From Pyrrhosoma nymphula (Eukaryota; Arthropoda; Insecta; Odonata; Coenagrionidae), in contig OY754332.1 in assembly GCA_963573305.1 (NCBI GenBank), positions 47,405,559-47,469,558 of the forward strand: 64,000 nt of DNA, read 5' to 3'. Below, in pieces: positions 44,165 through 55,319 of this stretch (positions are counted from its first letter, which is position 1; each line of letters begins with the position of its first letter). The position numbers and the translations under genes were made by a program. The notes below the pieces were generated by a model. That model made no database searches. It was given only the letters and a program-made list of their open reading frames with translations, and had not been told where the DNA came from.

Positions 44165-44379
44165 GCCGGCCCCGGTGGCGGCTGGGTAAAGTCCTCGCCT
44201 GCTAATCCAAGGGTCGTGGGTTTGAGTCCCGCCTGGGTCGTTTTTCACTTCCCCAGGGCATGGGTGTTTTTCAAGTTCTGGTGGTTTGGCCCCTGAAATA
44301 CCTGATGACAAGCCAATGGCTTATCGGGATTTCAGGGGCATACAGACCACCAGAATCGTCGGAGAGCAAAAAAAAAAAA
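44165..44379 (+). mobile_element. tRNA-derived SINE, family 1, with poly(A) tail
   Basis: Starts GCCGGCCCCGGTGGCGGCTG, has tcctcgcctgctaatccaag (tRNA-like anticodon arm), then gtgggtttgagtcccgcc (B box, one mismatch), gtttttcacttcccca and ends in 12 A. The second half forms a long hairpin (gccccTGAAAT with ATTTCAGGGGC). Same family as 55124-55312. RNA polymerase III transcription is expected for such elements. Confidence 0.8.
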
Positions 44380-44700
44380 TACGAGGAATAATAACATATT
44401 TAATTCGTAAAAAAAATCGCATTGAGTACCGACGCTAAATTCGGCGGCTCAAGCATGGATCATGTTTTATGTTTTCCGAAGATACAATGGCGTTCAGAAG
44501 AAGAACCTGCAGCGGAGTTTCATGATTACGTATCCAACACCCTTAATATTCACTGATAAAACAGTGGGATGTACACGAGGGATTTACTCAACACCCATCG
44601 TAAGGGTACGAGCAGTCTGAAACCGATGGAATCGAGCAGGCGGAAGTCACGCGAATGGGACGCCGAGTACAAGTCCTTGGTCCACGCGCGTGCTAAGCAC
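44380..44700. other. Unassigned sequence
   Basis: No ORF, repeat end or RNA gene was recognised. Confidence 0.4.
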
Positions 44701-44704
44701 ATAA

Positions 44705-45251
44705 GGGGGCGTCCAAAAATTACGTGAGGCGTTTAGGGGGGGGGGGGGGGGGAGGGGGGTCGAGCCGAATCTTTCCCAACCTCACGTGGGGGAGAGGGGG
44801 GGGGGCAAATATCACGTAATTTTTCTCCGCAAGAAACAGTGTAAAATTGCAAGGAAACTTGGTCAAATTAAGTGAAACATTGGGAAACAAATCACATGGA
44901 CATGTTGGTTCCAGTAGTCACTCTTGAGACCACACATGAGTCCCCGTGGACTGAATTAGAATGAGTATTCTTTTATGAATTTAAGTGGTTCCTATTTAAA
45001 TATTTCAAGGTTCAATTTTCACACTGTGATTCTAGATTACGTTCTTAGCAGTCTTAAATACTAGTCTTAACTATTCTCGAATAAAAATTAAGCAAATTAT
45101 GTTTTTTTAAATAAATCCAACGCAATCAAGCACAGATTTAAGTATTTACACTAAAAAACACGCATTTTTAAAAATCCCACGTGAGATTAGGGGGTCGAGC
45201 CAAATCTCGAAAAATCGTCAAAATCGCCTCACGTAATCGATGGACGCACTC
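44705..45251. mobile_element. 547-bp Harbinger-like non-autonomous element
   Basis: Left end GGGGGCGTCCAAAAATTACG, right end CACGTAATCGATGGACGCAC then TC; inverted over GCGTCCA...ATTACGTGAG. TAA flanks both sides (44702-44704 and 45252-45254), the 3-bp duplication typical of PIF/Harbinger. A G-run (44738-44770) lies inside and interrupts alignment of the arms. No transposase. Confidence 0.75.
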
Positions 45252-45444
45252 TAATCCACTCACGAGTGGATAACGCCAGAAGAGGCTCATTTAAGGCGAA
45301 CCGGCGATTAACACGTCTCACCACCGGCACGGACGAACCAAAGACTGCTTCATAGTTCGCGAAATTCGAAACGCTTCGAATAGTTTGAGCGAAATATCAA
45401 ATCACCTATAATTTGATGAATTCGACCTCGCTTTAAAGAAATAA

Positions 45445-46275
45445 TAATAATAATAAAAAAATTTATTCCACAACATCATATAGATTTAACATTGACCCTT
45501 AACATTGGAAATATAGTTACCCCTATGGAGAAGCTCCGTTTTGGGGTTACCGACTCGTATTTACTTAACAAAAAATATATTGAATGTGTTGCAACATAAA
45601 TAATAATAACAAATTTGTATTAACGCTGGTAAAGTTCATACTGGAATTACATACAAAGTTATAGTTACATACAAAGTTACACAACATATAGTTATATACA
45701 GCTCTCGCGAAAGCTTATGGCGTTCGGATGTCCAGAAGAAGACGTCGTGGAGGGGTAAAGTTTGGTGGAGGGGTAGGAAAAAGAGACGCAGGGGAAAGCG
45801 AAGACATGGTATTTGTAACATGCATGATTGCATTTAAAAAAAATGGAATTCATATGACGTTGGAAACACAAACGTCGCGCATCCGAACGCCATAAGCTTT
45901 CGCGAGAGCTATACAAAGATCATTACCACTGCTATGAGATCTACCTTTTCATACAATTCTTAAAATAAAATTGAGATATCATCAATAGAAAATAACCATT
46001 TTTTCACACTTCTACAAAATTTACATTCATTTTTTATATTAGCAATAGGTTCAGGTATTGAACAAAATATTTTAGGCCCTAGGAATACGTAACTGTGTTT
46101 AAAAGTTTCTGTTCTAGGTCTCGGAATGGTCACATAGCAAATGCTACGCAGCTCATGTACTCTTGGCGTTTTCCATTCACCACCACGATTATAAAAAATC
46201 CCAAGGACCTTATAGACAAATAAATGTCTGAAAGGTAAAATATTCATTTGTTTGAATAGTGGAAAGGAATGCGTT
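45445..46275 (-). mobile_element. LINE 3' end, second family, with C-terminal coding remnant
   Basis: The minus strand encodes HSFPLFKQMNILPFRHLFVY followed by a long open stretch through SYVFLGPKIF, which is the typical C-terminal region of CR1/jockey-type LINE polymerases; it ends with a stop at 45960. The 3' UTR runs to ggaataaatttttttatt and an (ATT)n tail at 45445-45470. A 211-bp palindromic element interrupts the UTR. The upstream part is truncated near family B sequence. Confidence 0.75.
45700..45910. mobile_element. 211-bp element with perfect 31-bp TIRs inside LINE UTR
   Basis: AGCTCTCGCGAAAGCTTATG then GCGTTCGGATG at the left is exactly complementary to the right end. ATAC flanks both ends (45696-45699 and 45911-45914), so a 4-bp target duplication is likely. 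Too short to encode a transposase. Nested, hence younger than the LINE. Confidence 0.88.
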
Positions 46276-46314
46276 TTATCATATATAAATCATATCATAA
46301 ATACTTCACATATT

Positions 46315-46792
46315 TCCAATTATATCCAAATATTTACCCCTTGACGAACTACTTGTCGAGCAATTTGCCTGAAAATAGAAGCTGTTTCACATGGCGTAGA
46401 TTACGGCTGTGCGCTTCAGAAATGAGAATATTGAAAAAATTAGAAATTTTAAACACCTAGGTCAAAAAGCTAACGGTGTGTTGTTAGTATGTTTTATCAA
46501 CTATTTATAAAAAATAATCTATTACACACCGAAGTAATTTTTACAGAATCGTAAATAAAATCTTCTGTTTTGAAGGCATTTTAACCACACGGCGCGAAAA
46601 ATGAGTCAAGTTAGAGATTTATGTAGATAAATTTATGTAATTACTGAGAATTTTTCACATGAACAACTATATTTTTGCGCCATTAATATTACAACAGTTA
46701 CTTCATTCTTCATACAGACGCTGAAGTTAAAATACAAAATTCGAATATGGTCTCCGTTATGACTAGGGAAATATCACGCTCAAAGGGCTTAA
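46315..46792. mobile_element. TIR element, family B copy 3, left-truncated
   Basis: Same orientation as 9533-10088: tttgcctgaaaatagaagct, tttacagaatcgta, tttttgcgccattaatatta, gaatatggtctccgttatga and ctagggaaatatcacgctca. The first roughly 80 bases of the element are not recognisable. The right TIR has decayed to caaagggcttaa. Confidence 0.7.
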
Positions 46793-47570
46793 ACGCGGTG
46801 TAAGGAAAGCCTTGTGAGCTCAGGAAGCGGCGAAGGCGATACCCTCTCTCTTGTGCAAGTCGCGGAATCCTCACCCGGATGAGAGGAGAGAACACGACAC
46901 CGTGGGAGGGGTGGAGCCCAGAGAGATCGGAGAGCTCACAGGGCTCTCGGATCGTAAATAATTTTCGGGAGCAGATGCGAAGCTCACAAAGAACATTTAT
47001 GGCTTAAAATCTCTCTCCACGGTTTGTCTCTCGGATAATCGATATCCCATCTCTCTCCCCGCATGCGTTCGTCACCCCAGCGCGCAAACTTCCGAGCGTT
47101 CGCCGTCGACGGAGAAAGGCGGCCTCCGTGGCGTTGGCATTCCAAGCCCAACTGCGCCCGCCCGCTCAAAAAGCTTCGGCTGCAATCCGCGAGGACGAGC
47201 GAGCGAAATGATCCCGCGCGGATCGCGAAGAATTGAAAAATATTGTGCTCTTCAACTCAGCGCATTCAATCACGCACACCCGGGTACTTGAGAGGGACCG
47301 TTCCATTCCACGGGAAAACGAATATCAGTAGCAAGGCGGTTAGAAAAGACATGGAGGGGACATAGCACTTGATTCTTGAAGCCAATTCCGCCATGCAGTC
47401 GGCACAATTTAGACCTTCCTCTGGCTTACGTGTCCGGCGGTCGCGTTCGATTTTCGTCAAATCTAAGTTAAAAACCACAGACAAGGCGATGTTTTGTGAC
47501 TGGTTTGGCAACACCTACTCGGCACAAAATCCTGCCCAAGCACCCCTATTCTTGATTTACTTTCGCCCAT
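46793..47570. other. GC-rich, no gene recognised
   Basis: Short ORFs (61-82 codons) on both strands. 46.98-47.22 kb is CpG-rich. No motif or repeat end. Confidence 0.35.
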
Positions 47571-47589
47571 GAGCGTTCACGGTCATGCC

Positions 47590-48095
47590 TCATCCATTTC
47601 ATTTTAACCTCCTTGATCAGTGGCACGGCTATGGCCATGAATATACATAATGATCCTAAACTTGGCCCCAGTGACTGTTGCCAAACATTCCGCATGCACC
47701 GAAAAATCAGGACCAAGCAGACTGTAGCGCCACTCACTACCACGCCGCCACTCTAGAGAAGACGGTTCTAATAAGGAAAGGCCGTGATTCAAATGGGAAT
47801 ACTGGAAATGAAGCATGGAATTGGCCTCCCTATTAACATGCGAACCATGCCGAAGGAAAGGCCGTGATTCAAATGGAGATACTGGAAATAAAGGTACCGG
47901 AATTTGCCTCCCTATTTAACCGGCCATTTTTGACACACATAAGCTGAACCATGCCGACTGCAGCGCGACCTATCTTTTGCGGAAAGCTAGGCAACACCTT
48001 TGCCCGTACAGTGGTGCCGAAGATTTAGATCCATATGTTTATTCATGGCTATGACAAATGTTGCCGCAGTGACTCATATCACGTTGTCGCTCATG
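47590..48095. repeat. Imperfect inverted duplication with central tandem repeat
   Basis: The complement of 47620-47720 (tgtttggcaacagtcact ... tgtatattcatggccatag) matches 47970-48065 (agctaggcaacacctttg ... tgtttattcatggctatg). Between them aaggaaaggccgtgattcaa occurs twice, at 47773 and 47853, an 80-base tandem repeat. It may be a large foldback element. Confidence 0.6.
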
Positions 48096-48099
48096 TGGG

Positions 48100-49925
48100 A
48101 CATGACACTACATCGCGCGGATTCTTTAGTCCAAACTCGATTAGTACATTTCAATTACCCATTTCAACGTATTTTAGATTTTTCAGCGTGAAATTTGATT
48201 ATGCATTCCAGGAAATGTTATAAGGAGTAGGTGCTACATCACTATTACCGTCAATGCACCCATAATAAAATAGATCATTCCTATCTGTTGAGCGCGAGTA
48301 TTTTTTGAAGGGAGAACAGAGAGGGAGCTTGTGCCCTGACTCGGGAGCAACGGCTGATTTCAAAATGTTTATTTTTTTGCAACATATTCACAATATTTCA
48401 GATAGCGACACATTTATCTTATTTATACAATTTCGTAGGGATCCTTAAAACGAAGGCTTTCCTCTTCATGGGGATGCAATGTAATGTATTTTATTTCTGA
48501 TAAATTGTGCAGTTAAGTGTTGCAGATTCTTCGCTGTGACATAATTTTAATGAGACTTTGACAACTTTTTAAAGTTAAGATCGCGACGGAGTTTGAGTGA
48601 ATGTTGCTAATTTTAGATGTTTGTTGCTACTCAATTAAAGAGAGCAACAGAAAAGTGGCACAAGCAGAACCGAGGACAGGAGGCCCAGTGTAAGGGAGCA
48701 TAGCACTCGAGCAAAAACAATAATACGGCCATTCCATTTGTGAAAATAAGAACCAACTGTACAATAAACCTGTACTCTAGAACAACTAGCCTGACACATT
48801 AAATCAATGGCTAGACATCTCCCAAGGCCTGACAGGGCTTACACCAGCAACAAAGTATTAAGGGAGGGTGTGGGAGAAGTCGTTCCGCCGAGGTGATTCT
48901 ATTACCCAGGCGAACATACCGGAATCCACGGAGAGCCCTTCCAAAGTCCAAATGCCCGATTACAAACTACTAAATAAATGTGAGGGGAATTGAATGAGAC
49001 ACTTATGAGAAAATACGGTCCGCTGCGTCATTTCTTTCAGAAAGGTCAGCCAATGCATCTTCATGCTATCCCTTGCGTGCGCTCTACTTGCTCAAAAGAA
49101 TCGATACAGCACACACGAGAGGCATACTTTGGAGAATATTGATCAACAGATATAATAACGTCTCACTCACATAAGAAGTTTGATACTCTGAAATTCATTG
49201 TAAGATTCAGTGAAATAAAATCAGCCTCAAAGCCTCCAAGTTCTACACATAACAGCCCTTCACGAAACTTGAAAGGCGGAAACATTTCGATGCTTTTCGC
49301 AACACGGGAAACTGAAAGAAAAAACAAACAGCTCTTCAATCAGTGTTTTTACTCTGGAATTAACTGTAGAAATGTAACACAGCGAAAAACGAGTGAAGAA
49401 AGCGCTGTAGGCCCCAACACAAAATTATTATTGCGTAACATCGAACAAAATGAAAATTAAAATAAACTGCATATTTGAAACCTAAACTTCAATTTTTTAC
49501 TTAAACTTTTTATAAAATTGCACATATTTACAGCACAAAAATCTACAAAAGTGAGAAAACTGTTTCGATATGTTTCAAGTAGCTTTCAAAGATCCGAATA
49601 AGGTACCGCGATATCGAACGAATCTAAAGTTCATAAATTGGATGACAGGAACATAAAGAATGGAACAAACAAATTACTTATAAATTCCGTACATTTTCTG
49701 TAACTTAGCCATGCAAAATAAATTGATTGAAAAAAAACATTGAAGGTAAAAAAATTTTATTAAATGCCGAGGATGTATGTACCTTCCCCACCAGCACAAA
49801 AACACTTATTTAATTGGAAACTTGACCGAAGTTATAAAAAAAGGTTTGAAATTTTTCTTTGCATGAGGACGTTCAAAAAAGCATTAAGATTATGTCGGAA
49901 TGGACATTAAACGCTACATAAATTC
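48100..49925. other. AT-rich, nothing recognised
   Basis: Only ORFs near 62 codons. No RNA gene, repeat end or mobile element was recognised. Confidence 0.4.
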
Positions 49926-50650
49926 GTCAAATTCGATACAAAACAAGTGTTTCAAGAGAATATTTTGTCAAGAGCGTTAGGGTTATGCTTCCACGCGTCC
50001 CATTCTCGTTAAAGCCGCGGAGAGACATCCATCGCTCCTTGACAAACACGCGAGGAGAGCAGGTCATACCGAGGGAGGACCGTAAGTGAATATCTCCGGG
50101 TTGGCAGAGGGAGGGAATCGGAAAAAAAGACAAAAGAGGAGATGACAAAAAGTCCGCCGAGCGGTGAGTCACCGATGGCGTGAATGCAGCATCCATTACG
50201 GCTTCGCTGCACGCCACGCCGTTAGAGGGCAGGGCGTGCGTGTGTGCACGGGAGAAACGAGAGAGGAGCGGGAAGCGGGAGAGGGGAGGTGGGATGGGTA
50301 AGGGCGTGGGCTGCGGGGACCGAGCCAGACTCCCGGGCGCCGCCGAGTGGCCCCTCCTTCCAACACGACGATGCTCCCGCCAAAGCGCGCGACGCCATAT
50401 TGTCCTCGCCACGCCATAGCCTAATTTGAACGCGGTGCTGGATAGGATCCCCCCCCCCCCCGCCCCTCGCTCCAACCCACCCCCACCCGCCTCCGTCCGA
50501 CTCAAAACACACTTTCCCCCAACAGCGCGCGTCCCCGCCTAGGGTTGGCAACTCACCCGGATTCAACCGGGAACCTTCCGGAATTGCACAAGGATTTTTC
50601 AGAATCTCCCGCCTCCCGGAGAGAGGCCTGCCGCTTAATGTTCCATAGCA
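49926..50650. other. GC-rich island with homopolymer C run
   Basis: A 192-codon minus ORF (49927-50505) is the longest frame in the window, but it is P/R/S-rich. It overlaps two minus frames and two plus ORFs in CpG-rich DNA, so composition explains it. A run of about 12 C lies near 50450. No domain was recognised. Confidence 0.35.
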
Positions 50651-51090
50651 ATTCATCAAATACCCTTCCCACTATTATCGTTTCCTGCAATTTACCACCT
50701 CTTATCACACAGTACTTACTACTGCTATCACAGAATACGTAAATGTATCTTTAATTCTCGTGATTTAAATGATTAGCAAATTATATAATTTGATCATATT
50801 TAACCTGGATCTTGGTACAGCTAGTCATTTTTACTGTCACCTTAATGTTAACCGATATCTACGAAATACCGCGCCAGCCAACTCCAGGGTGTGTGGCACG
50901 GGGTGATTCCAACCCAGGCACTCAACGCTCGTCCCTTTTCAAGATGGAACTCCGCACTGCCCTATAACTTTATAGCGATGACCAAAAGCAGTCAGGAGAA
51001 GAATGCACCAGGGGGGGGACTACGTCAACTGAAGAATTAATACTATTCATTTATCGAGAATAAAAATTCAACGGTGGTGGCGACAATGGT
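50651..51090. other. Unassigned AT-rich sequence
   Basis: No feature. A B-box-like trace (minus, tgggttggaatcacc at about 50905-50920) may be a decayed SINE. Confidence 0.3.
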
Positions 51091-52200
51091 TTGCGTCTAA
51101 TCTCCTGGATTTTCTTGCTCTTGGTACGGACTTCACATGGAGTCAACTCTTTATGGATTGGCAACCGTAGTCTCACCCCAGTGCCACTCGAGGAGAGTGG
51201 ATTTGACTGGCGGAAGGAACCCCGACGGCATCACAACTGCCGGAATAAGGTTTCCGCTCCAATGCGTCTACTGCCGAGGCACATGGGATGTGTTTCAAAT
51301 GCATGCACTTTTACACCACTCACTCTAATGCGTTGTATTTCGGGGCAGAGATAATCACGCCGGGAATATTACTGACCCGTCTTGCTTTCCGCGGAACGGA
51401 AATTACTCGGCTAGGTGAACGTACTAGTAGGAAGTGGCTGCACGACAGGAATCATTCTCTCCGTTCGTCGAGCGAAGTGGATGCACAGCATTGTCGGTTG
51501 ACACTAGAACGACGGACACTAGCAAGTTTAGCCGGTATCGGACTTTGAAATCCCTGTCATTTTAACAATAACGGACGCAGAATATTTTTACTAATTGCGA
51601 AATGTTGATGCCCTTTCAAAAATGTATTGAAAATGCTTTTGGCGAAAGATATACATCTATTTTTTTCAAGTTAATCAATGTCGACGGACCTAGCCATTTT
51701 GTCTGTTCCGGATTGGGATTCTCCGATTTTAAAATTTTTACTGGCGCAGAACATTTTCGCTCCGCAACTGTTACTTCGTTCTGATGGTCTTTCAGAAAAT
51801 GAAACGAAAACTCATTCGGCTGAACTTTTTTGTATTTACCACGAACAGCGGACAGCTAATTGGGTTGATTGTCGTATCATGTAGCCCCCTAATCCCAGCT
51901 TTCATTGAGTCCGGGTGAACCAGTACGTTGACGAGTGGGTGGGCAACACCCTCCGGGTCCAACCCTTATTGGTGTCGCAGAACTTGTTGGTGATCATCCG
52001 CGTGAAGCGCGATGCCAACTAGAGGACCCAACAACTTTGGGCGAGAGGGGATCATTACGTGTATCGACAAACACGCTCTTCAGATCGAACGGCAGATGCA
52101 AGTCCCGAAATTATGTCCTCGAAGCAAATATTAAAGACGCAATTAGAATTATGCGCATTCAAATTGGGCGACAACGGACTTGAATGCTGGATAAAGAAAG
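51091..52200 (+). pseudogene. Possible decayed coding region, unidentified
   Basis: A run of plus-strand ORFs follow one another: 51091-51354, 51288-51548, 51678-51884, 51935-52183 and 52059-52265. The protein at 51678 (MSTDLAILSVPDWDSPILKF) and codons near 52114 (MSSKQILKTQLELCAFKL) have even, protein-like composition. The last piece is cut by a foldback-type repeat beginning near 52205. A broken retroelement ORF or a host pseudogene are both possible; no family was recognised. Confidence 0.25.
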
Positions 52201-52201
52201 T

Positions 52202-52290
52202 AATCGATGTAGTACGTCCACTTTATTTAAAAATTCACTACACGTGTTTCGGCTTTTCATCCTAAAAATCTTATGATTTAGGTTATATTT
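52202..52290. repeat. Half copy of foldback repeat 3 family
   Basis: tcgatgtagtacgtccactt, tatttaaaaattcactacac and gtgtttcggcttttcatcc match the left arm of the 18.73 kb foldback (tcgatatagtactgtccact ... acacgtgtttcggctttttt). The opposite arm is missing. Confidence 0.65.
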
Positions 52291-52293
52291 TGA

Positions 52294-53510
52294 ATGCTGG
52301 AGTTAAACGGCGTACTCCATCGTCGGATTAAACTGATGCGACGCGGCGAGCGACGAGGCGCTCAGAGCCAGGAGAAGGAAATGCGGTTGGTTATTTATAA
52401 CCTAGCGTTAGTTGGCACGGCGGAATTAATTCGCGAATGCTGGGCGCATATCTCTACCAACACGGGGGCGGGAAGTTCGTTCCCGCAATATCCCGACACT
52501 GCATGATTTTTTTTGCCTTGGCTTAAAATTATTATATTTTTATATTCTCCTTCACAAGTTTTACGTATCACAGGAGAATACTTTCAAAAATCCAGCAATA
52601 AATGTTGCCTATCTTATGATTTAGGTTTAGATTTTCAGCTTACTTCACTAGAATTTGAAGAAAAACATATCCAACTGGTTATGTCATTGATCGCACAGGC
52701 GGCAGTGTAGGGATATAAGCATCGACGGTTCGCAAAGCCCTTGAGAAGAAGCAAAGTTAATTTTTAAAAATCCCAATGCAAAATCGTTTGCTTTAAAATG
52801 CGACACCAGCGTCAACCTCTTGAAATTAAGGGTCGTAACGAGGATACTATCATGAACAGAGGAAAATGAAGTCGACAGAACATAACACCAGAACTTTCAC
52901 GGCGGCTATTCCTCTGCAATGCTACCAGGTAGACCGAACCAAACCTTGGGTCTGAGGGATACAGGTTTCCTAAAAAGGACAAACCTCTAATTATGAGAAT
53001 GCTCAGAACTGCGTTTCTCTCGATATAAGGACTTAGAAGAACCGTGAGTGGTGATACACGCAAATAGAAATGGATGAAACAATTGCGTAAAAGATATTAT
53101 GCATTGTACAAACCGGATATCATTGAGCATGCTGTTGGTGAGGCGAGAATAACGTTTACTGGTAAAAATAAGTCAAATGTGAAATTTCCGATACTTCACG
53201 ATCAGATGAATTCATCATCTACACATGTGATTAAGAACCGTAATCAGCACGCGAGGTGTTTTGTGTCGTACGCAACGAAGAGGTTAAGGGAAATTTCAAA
53301 AATTGGCGAGATAGTGCTCATGTCAAATCAAGCATGCCTCATTATATGCTGGTCATACATGAATTTTGGATAGTTAAATTTGTCACCAAATGATTTATTA
53401 CTTTTTACTTCCACTACAGCATTCGTAATTTGAGATCCCTATCGGTAGTTTGGATAAATGAACCGTACACGGGGTGCAGTTATCACGGGAAACTTCTGAG
53501 AAATATCCAT
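52294..53510. other. Unassigned; three unrecognised plus ORFs
   Basis: Plus ORFs of 70 (52294-52506), 65 (52513-52710) and 99 codons (53074-53373). None has a recognised motif. The last is K/R-rich. They might belong with the possible decayed region upstream. Confidence 0.3.
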
Positions 53511-53513
53511 ATG

Positions 53514-53687
53514 TTATAAATGAAAACAAAAACTTTGTCGTATTCCACCAATTTATTTTACGGTACGACTAGTTTCGACGCAGCGGCGTCATCTTTAGCT
53601 ACCTGAAGATGACACCGTTGCGTCAAAACTAGTCGTACCGTAAAATAAAATGGTGGAATAAGACCAAGTTTTTCTTTTCATTTATAA
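53514..53687. repeat. Foldback repeat 8 (hammerhead-like)
   Basis: Arms of about 70 bases: left ttccaccaatttattttacg, right cgtaccgtaaaataaaatgg. The plus strand core is CTGAAGATGACACCGTTGCG then TCAAAACTAGTC. The minus core is AAAGATGACGCCGCTGCGTC then GAAACTAGTC, with a five-pair GACGC/GCGTC stem. The outer ends are ttataaatgaaaacaaaaac and its near complement. Confidence 0.8.
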
Positions 53688-53689
53688 AA

Positions 53690-54145
53690 TGAACTTCCAC
53701 AAAGTTGAGCCTGAGACGATTGAGATAATAGATATGTTATTTTTTAAATAATTATTACTTTATAATTTAAATGAAATTGAACTCTATTGCTAATTGTACG
53801 ATAGCTTACGATGAAAGGTTACAAATAGCAAGGCAAATGTACACTTCACAATGTTTCAAAAAGTTATAAAAACTGCAATTTTAATGCTAATGCGCTATTT
53901 TCAAGACACAAAATGGTGATTGCCATCTTAAGAAAGGTTTACAAAAGTGGCAGAAAGGGAGCATGTGGGTGGGTTAAGAGCACCAAAACCCCTTATTTGC
54001 CATGAAATAATTAGGAGAGCGCGCGGTGTAGGAGGGCAATAATGAAGTAATTTTACCTATAGCACTTAACTGAAATTAAAGCAACATTGGGAAATTATAA
54101 CAAAATATATTGTCTTGTTTTATTCTAAAACCCAGTTAAAAGATA
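53690..54145. other. AT-rich, nothing recognised
   Basis: No ORF, repeat end or RNA gene was seen. Confidence 0.4.
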
Positions 54146-54149
54146 AAAT

Positions 54150-54604
54150 GATCTACATCTACATACTACCCCGCAAGCCGCCTCAATAGGCGTGTGGCGG
54201 GGGGTGTTAGGACACCAGCCGTTTACATATAAAAAGGAAACGCTCTAATGAAATTACGCCTAGCATTTATTGAAGTCCCTTATTGTTCGGGGGAAAAACG
54301 AATTCCCATACCTATCCGTTCGGCAAAACATCTCTCTTAATTTATCGTTTCTGTCGGACCTGGAAATATAGTGGGGTTCTAATATGATGTTCTCCGTGTC
54401 GCTCTGAAAGATATCCATTCTCAATTGCTCAAGCAATCTAAGCCTAGCGCGCAGCCTCCGAGTCTCTAGCGGCTCCCAGCCTAATTCGTTTAACATCTGC
54501 GTAACGCTGTCTGTACAAAGGACGTCTGTATGATGGACGGCTAGAAGAGGAATAAGGGCGTTGAAAAGTAATATGTACCCCATTACAGTGAGATTCTTTG
54601 TCAT
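54150..54604 (-). pseudogene. LINE 3' end with open C-terminal frame
   Basis: Minus-strand residues include SVTQMLNELGWEPLETRR, LRARLRLLEQLRM, SDRNDKLREMFCRTDR and SFFPRTIRDFN, ending in a stop at 54260. This order (leucine-rich segment, R-T/S-D-R, then a SFFPRTI-[RD]-[WF]-N end) is the known C-terminus of CR1/jockey-type LINE ORF2. It is followed by the tail: gtgtcctaacaccccccgcc, ggcggcttgcggggtagta and tgtagatgtag. Only the last 100 or so residues are left, as expected for 5'-truncated LINE insertions. It serves as reference for the other fragments in this window. Confidence 0.85.
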
Positions 54605-54609
54605 TAAGT

Positions 54610-55120
54610 TCGGTTAGAAGCGACAGAGGATAAATAAGATGATACTCCCATTAATTCTGACAAATAACAAAGCTTATTTACCACTTAAACTGAGACAACT
54701 CTTGCAGAACATTTAGTTCTACGCAAAACTTGCAGCTTCCCTCGCCATCCAGTCGCAAAATAGTCAGATAATAACAGAGTTTCGGCTACGCTACCTTAGG
54801 ACACACAAGTTACCACCCAAGATTTTCATGAACACCCAAAATGCCCGAGAGCTCAAAATTGGCATGACCTACATAGAGTGCCAACATACCGCGGGATTCT
54901 TGCCAGATTTCCCAGGAGCGGGGTTAGGTGAGATAATACGCTCCTTAATAATAAGTACCAATCCTAATATTGCCAGCTAAGCAAAGGGAAATGCTGTTTT
55001 CATTATGACAGAGTTTAGCCATCAGGACGAAGTAGTGAAAGAGGATCAACAATAGTAGGATGAAAAAAATATTAGGGACAAGAGTGCCCATAAAATACGT
55101 CGAGAAACGCGATAAAATTC
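54610..55120. other. Unassigned sequence
   Basis: No feature was recognised in this stretch. Confidence 0.4.
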
Positions 55121-55123
55121 TTT

Positions 55124-55312
55124 GCCGGCCTCGGTGGCAGCGGGGTAACGTCCTCGCCTGCTAACCTAATGGTCGCGGGTTCGAATCCTGCTAGGGGAGG
55201 ATTTTTCACTTCCCAGGGCATGGTTAGTTGTGCTTGTCCGTTGCTGATTGTTAATACCCCGATATAAAGGCCAACGAGTGCTGTTTTCGATGGTTAATAA
55301 ATTTAAAAAAAA
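55124..55312 (+). mobile_element. tRNA-derived SINE, family 1
   Basis: GCCGGCCTCGGTGGCAGCGG, tcctcgcctgctaacctaat, then gtcgcgggttcgaatcct with a perfect B box (GGTTCGAATCC), gatttttcacttcccaggg and a short A-rich tail (55304-55312). Same family as the 44.2 kb copy; the second halves differ after the cttcccagggcatgg block, so they may be subfamilies. Confidence 0.8.
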
Positions 55313-55319
55313 CACGAGT

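Noticed and set aside
44024..44311. 95-codon minus ORF
   Set aside because: Antisense to the family 1 SINE; no coding evidence.
49927..50659. 192-codon and 145-codon minus ORFs
   Set aside because: P/R/S-rich, overlapping one another and plus ORFs in a GC-rich island; no motif.
53074..53373. 99-codon plus ORF as a transposase fragment
   Set aside because: K/R-rich, but no catalytic motif or neighbouring TIRs could be seen.
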